Of a stretch of DNA of 64,000 nt, positions 1 to 8,701 are shown one piece after another; position 1 is the stretch's first letter, and each line of letters opens with the position of its first letter. The notes under the pieces were generated by a model. It was given only the letters and a program-made list of their open reading frames with translations. It searched no databases and was not told the DNA's origin. The stretch covers positions 1,550,001 to 1,614,000 of the forward strand of contig CAVSBZ010000005.1 of assembly GCA_963726315.1 (NCBI GenBank), given 5' to 3'. The DNA is from FEB-25 sp963726315. GTDB lineage: Bacteria > Chloroflexota > Anaerolineae > Anaerolineales > UBA4823. Made by a program: the position numbers and the translations under genes.

Positions 1-12
1 GTTGGGAAAATA

Positions 13-1035
13 ATGGAAGAGATGGTGTACTTTTATCCTGAAGGGCACGAAAATCATTTCGAACTTGGGCATCCGGAACGGCCCGAACGAATTGAAGTGA
101 TCCGGGATTCCTTACAAAAAGGTGAATTGTGGGAACCATACCAAAAACTAGCTCCACTTACGATAGAAAGTGAAATCCTTCAGTTTATCCATTCTCCAGC
201 ATACTTAAATTTATTAGAGCTGACCTGTAAACGCTCCGGACATTTGGATATGGACACATACACGACACCAACCTCATGGATGCTTGCCCATAATGCCGCG
301 GGCGGTGCAGCTGCTGTGGCTGCGTATATTTGGGACATGCATGCGCGACGGGGATTCGCTCTTACCCGTCCTCCCGGGCACCATGCTACTCACGGGCAAG
401 GCATGGGTTTTTGCTTGATGAACAATGTCGCGATTACCGCCGAGTATTTAATCAGAACCTATCATATTAAAAAATTAGGAATTATCGACCTGGATCTTCA
501 TCATGGGAATGGAACGCAAGACATCTTCTGGAGTAGAAATGATGTGCTGTATATTTCAACGCATCAATCACCATTCTATCCAGGTACAGGGAGATTGGAG
601 GATGTCGGTGGGGGAGACGGGGAAGGCTGGACAGCTAATTTCCCGCTTCCCGCTGGATCGGGTGACACTGCATTTAATTCGATAATGGATGAGCTAATCT
701 TACCCCTTCTCGATCAACGAAATCCACAAATGATACTGGTGAGTTTTGGTTTTGATACCCACTGGTTAGATCCGCTCGGAAATCTCCTAATTACAGCAAA
801 CGGATTTGGTAACCTGATCAAGAAGTTGTGCTCTTGGGCAGATGCTCATTGTGAAGGTAAGATTGTTCTACTCCTGGAAGGTGGATATGACTTAAACGCT
901 GGCAGAGCTTGCAGTCTCGTAGTAACGTCTTCAATGATTGGATATAAATGGGAAGATCCCTACCCCTGCCCATGTACAGAAAGCAAAGGATGGCAGCTAA
1001 CTCTCAACCGAGCGAAGTCCATTTGGAATTTATAG
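13..1035 (+). CDS. Histone deacetylase family protein (acetoin utilization / acetylpolyamine amidohydrolase-like)
   Basis: Predicted cytoplasmic zinc-dependent deacetylase of the arginase/HDAC fold, which removes acetyl groups from lysines or polyamines; the true substrate in bacteria is usually unknown. The 340-residue length is normal for the class II-like bacterial family. Visible motifs are RPPGHH (residues 119-124), DLDLHHGNGTQ (159-169; D161 and H163 are the expected zinc ligands), SFGFDTH (third ligand region) and LEGGYD near the C-terminus with the active-site Tyr. An in-frame ATG at 25 is an alternative start. It is followed by a 155-base gap with its own promoter, so it is probably transcribed separately from the nusA operon. 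Confidence 0.9.
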   Translation: MEEMVYFYPEGHENHFELGHPERPERIEVIRDSLQKGELWEPYQKLAPLTIESEILQFIHSPAYLNLLELTCKRSGHLDMDTYTTPTSWMLAHNAAGGAAAVAAYIWDMHARRGFALTRPPGHHATHGQGMGFCLMNNVAITAEYLIRTYHIKKLGIIDLDLHHGNGTQDIFWSRNDVLYISTHQSPFYPGTGRLEDVGGGDGEGWTANFPLPAGSGDTAFNSIMDELILPLLDQRNPQMILVSFGFDTHWLDPLGNLLITANGFGNLIKKLCSWADAHCEGKIVLLLEGGYDLNAGRACSLVVTSSMIGYKWEDPYPCPCTESKGWQLTLNRAKSIWNL

Positions 1036-1071
1036 GAATAGATGAATAGAATTTAATTAGAACAATTAACC

Positions 1072-1100
1072 TTGCATTCCATTCATTTCCGTGTTAAAAT
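1072..1100 (+). promoter_or_regulatory. Candidate sigma-70 promoter of the nusA operon
   Basis: TTGCAT (1072-1077), a 17-bp spacer and TAAAAT (1095-1100). It lies in the only sizeable gap before nusA and points into the operon. Called from consensus match alone. Confidence 0.5.
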
Positions 1101-1136
1101 CAATGCTGTAGAGGTATCTAGATTGTGGCGTCGTGG

Positions 1137-1159
1137 AAAAGTGGGTTGTACCCACTTTT
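1137..1159 (+). promoter_or_regulatory. Perfect hairpin in the nusA operon leader
   Basis: AAAAGTGGGT (1137-1146) and ACCCACTTTT (1150-1159) form a 10-bp stem with a 3-nt loop, about 50 nt before the nusA start. Comparable GTGGG...CCCAC hairpins are common in front of rimP-nusA operons in Gram-positive bacteria. Here rimP itself is absent. The stem ends in four T but lacks a long U-tract after it, so an attenuator or RNA-processing role is as likely as termination. Confidence 0.6.
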
Positions 1160-1211
1160 CTTGCGTATAAGGACAATCCCGTTCTCGTAATTGTACGGAG
1201 ATAATCAAGGA

Positions 1212-3200
1212 ATGAAAAACGAGTTCATGTTGGCATTTAATGAGGTGCTCGAGGAAAAAGGACTTCCTAAGAATGTTGTCCTGGAAGCCCTCGAGGCAGC
1301 AATGGTATCCGCTTATCGACGGGCGGTCAATGCATCACAAGCACAATTGGTAGAGGCAAAGATTGACCCTGAGACTGGAGCAGTGACAGTTTACGCAGAG
1401 AAAGAAGTCGTAGAAGCTGTCCAGGATGTGCGTACAGAGGTTGAGCTGGAGCAAGCACGCAAGATCGATCCAGCCGCTGAGCTAGGCGGAATGGTCGTCG
1501 TGGAGTCCACTCCCAATAATTTTGGTCGAGTGGCTGCTCAAACTGCTCGACAAGTGATACAGCAACGTATCCGAGAGGCTGAACGCGATTCGCAGATGAC
1601 ATATTATGCCAAACAAGTAGGTGAGATTGTAAGTGGGGTTGTGCAAGCCGTAACCCCTCAACAGGTCACCCTTGGATTGGATATGAAAGCAGAAGGTGTG
1701 CTCCCGAGGAACCAACAAATCAATGGTGAGCATTTTCGGGTCCATGATAGGGTGCAATCACTTCTGCTTGAAGTGAAACAAACCCCACGTGGTCCACAAA
1801 TTGTGCTATCACGCTCTCACCGAAATTTCCTCAGGTGCCTTTTAGAAAACGAAGTTCCAGAAATTTACCATGGTTTGGTTGAAATTCGATCAATCGCGCG
1901 TGAACCTGGACAAAGGTCTAAGGTTGCTGTAGCTGCATTACAACCAGCGGTGGATCCTGTGGGTGCCTGTGTAGGTATCCGAGGCGTGCGGATCCAGGCA
2001 ATTGTACGCGAACTAAATGATGAGAAAATAGATGTCATCGAGTACGATGCCGATCCATCTTCGTATATTGCAAAGGCATTAAGCCCGGCAAGAGTGACGG
2101 GTGTTTATCTGAATGAACACGCTAAAGGGACTAAGACCGCGACCGTAGTCGTTATGGACGACCAGCTTAGCCTTGCAATCGGACGGGATGGTCAGAATGC
2201 CAGGCTCGCGGCAAAGCTCACTGGTTGGCGGATTGATATCAAATCATTATTGGAAGCTGCAGGCGACGCAGTACACCGGCTTCAGAGTGACCCTGAATTT
2301 GCATTCATGGCGGAAACAGAAACTGAGAATATTCCGAGGGTTGAGCTTATTCTCGGTAAGAAGGCTGAAGGGAGACCGATAACTCCTGAAGAATATCAAT
2401 TCTTGAGTCAGTTTGTTGATCGTGTCGAGCGCGGCCTAATCCACCGCAGAACAGCCGAGAAATTAGCTGATGAAGAACGCCGGAAGGACATTCGATCCAA
2501 TATCCCAGTAGCTGCTTTTGCAATGTCACTTGAAGATCTGGCTTTAACAGACCGGATTTATGATTTGCTGAGCTCTTCTGGATACGAAACAATTGGCGAT
2601 TTGATGTTTCAATTTGCTTTAGATGAAGATGCAGTATTAGGTATCAGTGGAATTGGTCCAAAAGCGATGGAAGAGATAAAAGAAAAGCTGACCACGATCG
2701 TGTTCCCGTCAGCTGAACCAGAAATTGTCGCACCTGAAGCTGAAGTACAGGTAGAACCTGAAGCTGAGAAAGTTGAAGTATTGACTGAAGTTTCCCCTGA
2801 GGAAATTATTACAGCTGAAACACCTGAGGCTCTAGCGGAGGTTTCAACTGCTGAATTATCCACCGATGGAGAAATCGTCCCTGTTAGTGAGGTACCTGGA
2901 CCTGAGATTGAATTAGTGGGTGAGGAACAACCCCCAGCTGTCCCAGGAGAAGTTAAAGAAGAAGAACCAGAGAAAGTGGTTGATTTTAATGAAATCTTCA
3001 CCTTACGACCAGAGATTTTAGGAATCCAGCCTGATTCAGAAGAAGAAGAAGAGGAAGAAGATATCGATAAAAAGGGTAAAGCGAAGAAAAAGAAGAAGAA
3101 AAAATTCGTTGAAGTCGAATATGATCCCGATCGAGACATTACCCTGGTGAAAAGAAAACGCAAACGTGGTGGTGGCTGGGAAGATGATTGGAATTTTTAA
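1212..3200 (+). CDS. nusA: Transcription termination/antitermination factor NusA with long charged C-terminal extension
   Basis: Binds RNA polymerase and nascent RNA and modulates pausing, termination and antitermination. I chose ATG 1212 (MKNEFMLAFNEV) over the upstream TTG at 1191 because the family N-terminus begins here and GGAG lies 11 nt upstream; this gives 662 residues. Order: N-terminal RNAP-binding domain (about 1-125), S1 (about 130-200), two KH domains (about 205-350), and a helix-hairpin-helix repeat near 'GISGIGPKAMEEIKEKL'. A further ~150 residues follow: an acidic Glu/Pro/Val-rich stretch, an E-run, a K-run and a terminal GGGWEDDW-type end. Typical NusA proteins of 350-500 residues lack this tail. 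First gene of the translation/RNA operon. Confidence 0.95.
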   Translation: MKNEFMLAFNEVLEEKGLPKNVVLEALEAAMVSAYRRAVNASQAQLVEAKIDPETGAVTVYAEKEVVEAVQDVRTEVELEQARKIDPAAELGGMVVVESTPNNFGRVAAQTARQVIQQRIREAERDSQMTYYAKQVGEIVSGVVQAVTPQQVTLGLDMKAEGVLPRNQQINGEHFRVHDRVQSLLLEVKQTPRGPQIVLSRSHRNFLRCLLENEVPEIYHGLVEIRSIAREPGQRSKVAVAALQPAVDPVGACVGIRGVRIQAIVRELNDEKIDVIEYDADPSSYIAKALSPARVTGVYLNEHAKGTKTATVVVMDDQLSLAIGRDGQNARLAAKLTGWRIDIKSLLEAAGDAVHRLQSDPEFAFMAETETENIPRVELILGKKAEGRPITPEEYQFLSQFVDRVERGLIHRRTAEKLADEERRKDIRSNIPVAAFAMSLEDLALTDRIYDLLSSSGYETIGDLMFQFALDEDAVLGISGIGPKAMEEIKEKLTTIVFPSAEPEIVAPEAEVQVEPEAEKVEVLTEVSPEEIITAETPEALAEVSTAELSTDGEIVPVSEVPGPEIELVGEEQPPAVPGEVKEEEPEKVVDFNEIFTLRPEILGIQPDSEEEEEEEDIDKKGKAKKKKKKKFVEVEYDPDRDITLVKRKRKRGGGWEDDWNF

Positions 3201-3219
3201 ACCATAACAAGAAGGTCAT

Positions 3220-3501
3220 GTGCCCCGAAAAACTGGCAAAAGAAGGCATATACCCCAACGAACGTGTGTAGGTTGCAGAGAAATTTTACCTAAACGCTCG
3301 ATGATTAGGATTGTGCGCAGCCCACAAGGCGTTGTGATTGACCCAACAGGTAAACTTGCTGGAAGGGGTGCTTATCTTCATGTCCAGCGATCCTGTTGGG
3401 AGATGGGATTAAAGGGAGCATTGGCAAGCGCCTTAAAAGCAGAATTTACTCCTGAAGAGCGCGAGCGACTTATGAATTACGCTGTATCATTACCGGAATA
3501 G
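3220..3501 (+). CDS. ylxR: YlxR/RnpM family RNA-binding protein (DUF448)
   Basis: Small basic 93-residue protein of the YlxR family. Some members (RnpM) bind and modulate the RNase P RNA. The family hallmark RTCVGC at residues 14-19 is present, followed by the GRGAYLH motif. GTG start at 3220 with AAGAAGG upstream. It sits in the classic nusA-ylxR-infB position. The L7Ae-like gene that often follows ylxR is missing, leaving only a 73-nt gap before infB. Confidence 0.92.
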   Translation: MPRKTGKRRHIPQRTCVGCREILPKRSMIRIVRSPQGVVIDPTGKLAGRGAYLHVQRSCWEMGLKGALASALKAEFTPEERERLMNYAVSLPE

Positions 3502-3574
3502 AGACCGATAATGGACGAGTGATCCATCTCATCCGCTCATAGGGGTCAATAAATTGAAATAATTGAGGTACCGT

Positions 3575-5371
3575 ATGAGCGATAACGGCAATAATTTAAA
3601 GAAAATAGAAGTTCCATCAAGCATAACCGTGCGTGATCTTGCCCAGATTATGCAGACCAGTCCAATCGACGTCATAAAAGCTTTAATGTCGAATGGTGTC
3701 ATGGCAAGCATTAATCAACCCATAGATTTTGATACTGCAGCGATCGTAGCTTCAGAAATGGGGTTTGAAGCCGTACCAGAAAGCCCGAAAGAGACTGATC
3801 TGGATCTAGGAGAGATACCGGCCTGGAGAAGGGCTATTGCAAAGGAATTTACAGAAGATCTGGCAGCGAGACCACCCGTGGTTACCATCCTGGGACATGT
3901 TGATCATGGTAAAACCACGCTGTTGGATGCAATTCGCGAAACAAACGTAGCGGAAGGCGAAGTTGGGGGAATTACCCAGCATATCGGAGCTTATCAAGCC
4001 GAGCATAACGGTCACCTGATTACATTCTTAGATACACCAGGACATGCAGCGTTCACAGCTATGAGGGCAAGAGGCGCTCAGGGTGCTGATATTGTGATTT
4101 TGGTAGTTGCAGCTGATGATGGTGTGATGCCACAAACGAAGGAAGCAATTGCTCATGCAAAAGCTGCCAAGGTACCGATTATTGTGGCGATGAACAAAAT
4201 TGACAAGACCAATGCTGACCCTGACCGGGTAAAACAACAATTGGCAGAAGCTGGTCTAGTGCCTGACGAGTGGGATGGGGATACGATCGTTGTTCCCATG
4301 TCTGCAAAACGGAGAGAAGGTCTGGATGATATGCTTGAGGCCATCATCCTTGTTGCAGACACAATGGATATCCGTGCCAATCCTGAAGGAGAAGTGATTG
4401 GTACAGTCATCGAAGCTGAGTTGGATAAAGCTAAAGGCTCGATGGCAACATTACTTGTGCAAAATGGCACCCTCGAAGTAGGGGATGTTGTCATCGTTGG
4501 TAAAGCATTTGGAAAGCTTAAAGCGTTATTTGATTTTCGGGGGCGTAGGATTCGTAAAGCAGGACCAGCCACTCCAGTATCAGTGATGGGTTTAAATGAA
4601 GTTCCAGAAGCAGGTGATATTTTTAAAGTAGTTGCTTCAGAAAAAGATGCGAGAGCTATCGTTGCTGAAAATGCAACTTCTAGTGATACGACCTCTTCAA
4701 ATAAGAAAGCCCAAATAACACTTGAGCAATTGTTTGATCAGTTCAAGGCAGGCGAGATCCGAGAGTTAAGGTTGATTATTAAAGCAGATGTTCAAGGCTC
4801 ATTAGAGCCAATCATTTCTTCCCTTAAAGACTTGTGTACAGAAGAACTATCAGCCAATATCCTCTATGCAGAAACTGGCAATATCACTGAAAACGATGTC
4901 ATGCTTGCGGCTGCTTCAAAAGCAGTAATCGTTGGTTTTAGTGTTCAGGCAGATGTATCTGCAAGGCGATTAGCCGAAAAAGAAGGTGTATCTATCCGAC
5001 TTTATGACATCATCTATCGGATGATTGAAGATATTGAGAAGGCATTAAATGGGATGCTTGAACCAGTCGAGAAGGAGACTGTTCTTGGGCATGCAGAAGT
5101 TAGAAGGGTATTTCGCATATCCAAAGTGGGGAATATAGCTGGTTGTTATATAACCGACGGAGAGATCCGACGCAATTCACGAGGTAAGATATTGCGGAAC
5201 GGAGAAGTTGTTGCTATTGGTGAGATTTCTTCCATCAAGCACTTGCAAGAAGATGTTAAGGAAATCCGGCAAGGGTTTGAATGCGGTATCTCATTGCGTA
5301 ATTTCTCTGATTTTAAAGAAGGTGACCGGATAGAATGTGTGTCGGTTGAAAAGGTTCCGGCAGCCGGATAA
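3575..5371 (+). CDS. infB: Translation initiation factor IF-2 (short form)
   Basis: GTPase that delivers initiator fMet-tRNA to the 30S subunit and promotes subunit joining. I chose ATG 3575 (MSDNGNN) with GAGG six nt upstream rather than the in-frame TTG at 3563; 598 residues. An IF2_N segment (about 8-60) leads almost directly into the G domain: GHVDHGKT (107-114), DTPGH and NKID are all visible, followed by domains II, III and the fMet-tRNA-binding domain IV. The long disordered N-terminal region of E. coli IF2 (890 residues) is absent, as in other compact bacterial IF2 proteins. Confidence 0.96.
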   Translation: MSDNGNNLKKIEVPSSITVRDLAQIMQTSPIDVIKALMSNGVMASINQPIDFDTAAIVASEMGFEAVPESPKETDLDLGEIPAWRRAIAKEFTEDLAARPPVVTILGHVDHGKTTLLDAIRETNVAEGEVGGITQHIGAYQAEHNGHLITFLDTPGHAAFTAMRARGAQGADIVILVVAADDGVMPQTKEAIAHAKAAKVPIIVAMNKIDKTNADPDRVKQQLAEAGLVPDEWDGDTIVVPMSAKRREGLDDMLEAIILVADTMDIRANPEGEVIGTVIEAELDKAKGSMATLLVQNGTLEVGDVVIVGKAFGKLKALFDFRGRRIRKAGPATPVSVMGLNEVPEAGDIFKVVASEKDARAIVAENATSSDTTSSNKKAQITLEQLFDQFKAGEIRELRLIIKADVQGSLEPIISSLKDLCTEELSANILYAETGNITENDVMLAAASKAVIVGFSVQADVSARRLAEKEGVSIRLYDIIYRMIEDIEKALNGMLEPVEKETVLGHAEVRRVFRISKVGNIAGCYITDGEIRRNSRGKILRNGEVVAIGEISSIKHLQEDVKEIRQGFECGISLRNFSDFKEGDRIECVSVEKVPAAG

Positions 5372-5385
5372 TAACGGAAGCAAAC

Positions 5386-5790
5386 ATGGTATCGAAAGCA
5401 CGTTTGACGAGAATATCGGAACGCATACGTGAAGAACTCTCAGAGATACTGTTAATGAAGAGTAATGACCCGCGTTTGAAAGGAATTACCGTTACTGGTG
5501 CTGAAGTTGACAAAGAGCTGGCATACGCTGAGATTTATGTTTGTGCACTAGAAGGGTCAGAACGAGAAAAAGAGGTCATTTCAGGGTTGGAGCACGCCCA
5601 AGGCTACCTGCGCAGCGAATTAGCCCATAGAATGGAATTACGTGTTTTTCCACGGCTGAGATTTCATTGGGACCCTACTCTTGAACATGCAGATCAAATT
5701 GAACGGTTGATTGTTTCTATTCACCAGGCAGATCCTATAAAAATAAGTGGATCGAAGACAAAAAGGGCGGCGAAACATGAAGGTACCTGA
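5386..5790 (+). CDS. rbfA: 30S ribosome-binding factor A
   Basis: KH-fold assembly factor that binds the pre-30S particle and helps 16S rRNA 5'-end maturation and cold adaptation. The 134-residue length and the pattern (RISERIREELSEIL, the DPR segment, then LRSELAHRMELRVFPRLRF) are typical. It starts 14 nt after infB with GGAAG upstream. Its 3' end overlaps the start of nrnA by 14 nt, indicating translational coupling. Confidence 0.93.
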   Translation: MVSKARLTRISERIREELSEILLMKSNDPRLKGITVTGAEVDKELAYAEIYVCALEGSEREKEVISGLEHAQGYLRSELAHRMELRVFPRLRFHWDPTLEHADQIERLIVSIHQADPIKISGSKTKRAAKHEGT

Positions 5791-6775
5791 TCATGAATTA
5801 ATAACCACAATTCGTGACCAATTAAATTTGGTGGAGAAAGTGCTGGTCATATCACACCAGCGTCCTGATGGTGATGCGATTGGGTCTATTCTGGCTATAG
5901 GTCTGGCATTACTTTCCGCAGGTAAACAGGTTCAGATGGTGCTTAAGGATGGTATACCAGACAACTTTCGATTTTTAGAGGGAAGCAAGTTAGTAACAAC
6001 AAAACCACTCGGCAAAGTCGACTATATCATTGTTGTAGATTCAGCAGAAATTGATCGGATTGATGTTGAATTCAATTATCTTGTACCAAATCTCAACATA
6101 GACCACCATAAAACGAACACAAATTTTGCAGCAATTAATCTTGTTGAGAGCGAGGCGGTAGCCACCGCGGAAATAATCGCTCGATATTTACCAGATTTTG
6201 GTTTATCGATAAATAAACCAATCGCTAATGCGCTTCTCACGGGGATTGTTACGGATACTATCGGCTTTCGCACATCCAATGTTGATCCACAAGTCTTACG
6301 TATGGTTGCTGATTTAATGGAACAAGGCGGGAACCTGGAAGAGATATATTACAAGACCATTGTTGAGCAGTCCCTGGAATCAGCTCGCTATTGGGGAGCC
6401 GGATTGTCAAAAATAATGATGGAAGATGGCTTGGTATGGACTACACTATCGTTAAGTGAGCGGTATGCTGCTGGATATTCAGCACGCGATGACGCAGATT
6501 TGGTAAAAGTTTTATCTGCTATTGAAGGCGCGAAAATTGCAGTAATCTTAACCGAACAAACCGGAGGATATGTTAAAATTAGTTGGCGCTTGTGTAGCAG
6601 TGCAGATTCAGACCTCGATGTATCTGAAATTGCAAAGAAATTTGGGGGTGGCGGACACAAGGCAGCTGCAGGGGCAGATGTAAAAGGCAAATTGGATGAA
6701 GTATTAGTAAAAGTATTAACAGACACAAAAATATCTGTGAATCATATCAATGAGACTATCGAAAATATTCGATAG
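5777..6775 (+). CDS. nrnA: DHH/DHHA1 phosphoesterase, NrnA-type oligoribonuclease / pAp phosphatase
   Basis: Cytoplasmic metal-dependent phosphoesterase that degrades nanoRNAs and dephosphorylates 3'-phosphoadenosine 5'-phosphate. ATG 5777 was chosen (GGGCGG upstream, overlap with rbfA), giving 332 residues; the open frame runs further upstream without a better start. Motifs: SHQRPDGDAIGS (26-37), VDSAE, NIDHHKTN (the DHH motif) and the C-terminal DHHA1 glycine loop FGGGGHKAAAG. Its place between rbfA and truB is conserved in many bacteria. Confidence 0.92.
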   Translation: MKVPDHELITTIRDQLNLVEKVLVISHQRPDGDAIGSILAIGLALLSAGKQVQMVLKDGIPDNFRFLEGSKLVTTKPLGKVDYIIVVDSAEIDRIDVEFNYLVPNLNIDHHKTNTNFAAINLVESEAVATAEIIARYLPDFGLSINKPIANALLTGIVTDTIGFRTSNVDPQVLRMVADLMEQGGNLEEIYYKTIVEQSLESARYWGAGLSKIMMEDGLVWTTLSLSERYAAGYSARDDADLVKVLSAIEGAKIAVILTEQTGGYVKISWRLCSSADSDLDVSEIAKKFGGGGHKAAAGADVKGKLDEVLVKVLTDTKISVNHINETIENIR

Positions 6776-6798
6776 AAGATTTCTTGATGGGATAGAAT

Positions 6799-7713
6799 AT
6801 GAACAAGAATTATGAAGATCAACTAAAAAACGCAGTATCAGGCGTATTAGTAGTCGATAAGCCAGTTGGATTAACCTCACATGATGTGGTTCAGATTATT
6901 CGCCGGGGGACAAATATTCATAGAGCAGGTCATACTGGTACTTTAGATCCAAGGGCATCCGGTGTACTTGTCGTCCTGGTTGGACCAGCTGTTAGATTAA
7001 GTGAATATGTTTCTGCGTCAGACAAGCGGTACCAGGCGACGATACATTTAGGCAGTACCACCGATACTTTTGATTCAGAAGGAAAGATTACCTCGTCTGC
7101 ATCTGTTGAGAACATCACCGAAGAGCAATTTGAAGAAGCATTACAACAATTCATTGGCGAGATTCAACAAATTCCGCCACCTTATTCAGCAATTAAGGTA
7201 CAAGGTCGAAAAGCATATGAGATGGCTCGAGAAGGTGAGGATGTAGAACTTCAGCCAAGGACAATCCAGGTATACAGTCTGGAGCTATTGGAATGGAATC
7301 CTCCTGAAGCTGTGATCGATGTGTTTTGTTCCTCTGGCACATATGTTCGATCGCTTGCAAATGACCTGGGTGTGGCTTTGGGATGCGGGGCACATCTCGT
7401 GGGGCTTCGGAGAACAAAAAGCGGGCGATTCACACTTCGGGATGCAGTCCCTTTACGCAGGTTGCAGGAAGCTTTTCACGTCGGTGATTGGTATAAGTTT
7501 CTCATCCCAGCTGCTGAAGCTTTAGGTGACTGGCATATGGTGGAATTAGACGGTGATCAAGTGGAATTAATCCGCCATGGACATCGAATAATTGCTGACG
7601 GTGCAGAAAAAGGATGGGTCAGGGGGATAAGCCAGCAAGGCGATCTGGTTGCGTTAATGGAATTAGATGAAGCAACCAACGAATGGCAACCACGAAAAGT
7701 ATTCTTTTCTTAA
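6799..7713 (+). CDS. truB: tRNA pseudouridine(55) synthase
   Basis: Isomerises U55 in the T-loop of tRNAs. Length 304 residues. Motif GVLVVDKPVGLTSHDVV (15-31) and the catalytic loop GHTGTLDPRASG with Asp50 as nucleophile are visible, followed by the YSAIKVQGRKAYE and CSSGTYVRSLANDLG segments. The C-terminal ~70 residues fit the PUA-like extension. Starts 23 nt after nrnA. Confidence 0.95.
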   Translation: MNKNYEDQLKNAVSGVLVVDKPVGLTSHDVVQIIRRGTNIHRAGHTGTLDPRASGVLVVLVGPAVRLSEYVSASDKRYQATIHLGSTTDTFDSEGKITSSASVENITEEQFEEALQQFIGEIQQIPPPYSAIKVQGRKAYEMAREGEDVELQPRTIQVYSLELLEWNPPEAVIDVFCSSGTYVRSLANDLGVALGCGAHLVGLRRTKSGRFTLRDAVPLRRLQEAFHVGDWYKFLIPAAEALGDWHMVELDGDQVELIRHGHRIIADGAEKGWVRGISQQGDLVALMELDEATNEWQPRKVFFS

Positions 7714-7731
7714 TTCATGATTTGACGCCAC

Positions 7732-8664
7732 ATGGTGCTTCACTACACTTCACTAGAAGGTGTCAATATCCATAATACATGGCTGACCATCGGTTCGTTT
7801 GATGGAGTTCACATTGGCCATGAACAGCTCATTCGAGAGCTAAATGATAATGCCCACCAAGCGGATGGGAAAGCAGTTGTTCTTACTTTTCATCCACATC
7901 CTGCAGTAATTCTAAGAGGAAGGACGGGAGCATTTTATTTAACACCGCCTTCAGAAAAAGTTGAACTGCTTGATAAGCTCGGTGCAGACATTGTTATCAC
8001 ACATCCTTTTACGTATGATTTATCCCAATCTACAGCGCGTGAATATGTCATTTATTTAATGAACCATTTAGGCTTTAAGCAGTTGTTAGTAGGCTATGAT
8101 TTTGCGCTTGGAAAAGGACGAGAAGGAAATGTGCCGTACTTACAGCTTCTTGGTGAGGAATTTGGATTTTCGGTGCAAGTAGTTGAGCCCGTCATGAGCA
8201 GTGGAAAGATCGTCTCCTCAAGCTTGATACGAAATTTAATTGGTGAAGGTGCAGTTTCTGAGGCATTTAAATTATTGGGCAGATATTATCCGGTGCAAGG
8301 AATAGTTGTTCACGGGGATGGACGGGGCAAGAAGATTGGGATCCCAACGGCAAACTTAGAAACTGGTGATGAAAAATTGATCCCTGGTGCCGGAGTATAC
8401 GCATGCAGAGTACAATTTCAAGGGAACTACTTGCCGGCAGCAGTTAATGTTGGGACCAGGCCTACGTTTGAGAGTTCTGATAAAACCTCTCATGTCGAAG
8501 CATATATACTGGATTTTTCTGGTGATTTATATGGACAGGAAATTAAGGTAGAGTTTATTGAACGATTGCGGGGAGAAGTCAAATATCAAAGCGTTGAGGA
8601 ATTATTAGATCAAATATACGCTGATATCGACCAAACGCGGTCAATTACTGCCAGAGTGAATTAA
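7732..8664 (+). CDS. ribF: Bifunctional riboflavin kinase / FAD synthetase
   Basis: Converts riboflavin to FMN and FMN to FAD. The N-terminal nucleotidyltransferase half carries GSFDGVHIGH (21-30) and the SSSLIRNLI element. The C-terminal flavokinase half carries GRGKKIGIPTANL and the VNVGTRPTF segment. 310 residues, normal for the family. Last gene of the nusA-ribF block, 18 nt after truB; thyA begins 37 nt further on. Confidence 0.95.
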   Translation: MVLHYTSLEGVNIHNTWLTIGSFDGVHIGHEQLIRELNDNAHQADGKAVVLTFHPHPAVILRGRTGAFYLTPPSEKVELLDKLGADIVITHPFTYDLSQSTAREYVIYLMNHLGFKQLLVGYDFALGKGREGNVPYLQLLGEEFGFSVQVVEPVMSSGKIVSSSLIRNLIGEGAVSEAFKLLGRYYPVQGIVVHGDGRGKKIGIPTANLETGDEKLIPGAGVYACRVQFQGNYLPAAVNVGTRPTFESSDKTSHVEAYILDFSGDLYGQEIKVEFIERLRGEVKYQSVEELLDQIYADIDQTRSITARVN

Positions 8665-8701
8665 CCCAAATTGAAAAGCCTAGGTGAGATTGGATTTATG
8701 T

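Noticed and set aside
2609..3163. 184-residue Ser-rich open frame antisense to nusA
   Set aside because: It is the shadow of the repetitive acidic/lysine tail of nusA; no start signal and low complexity.
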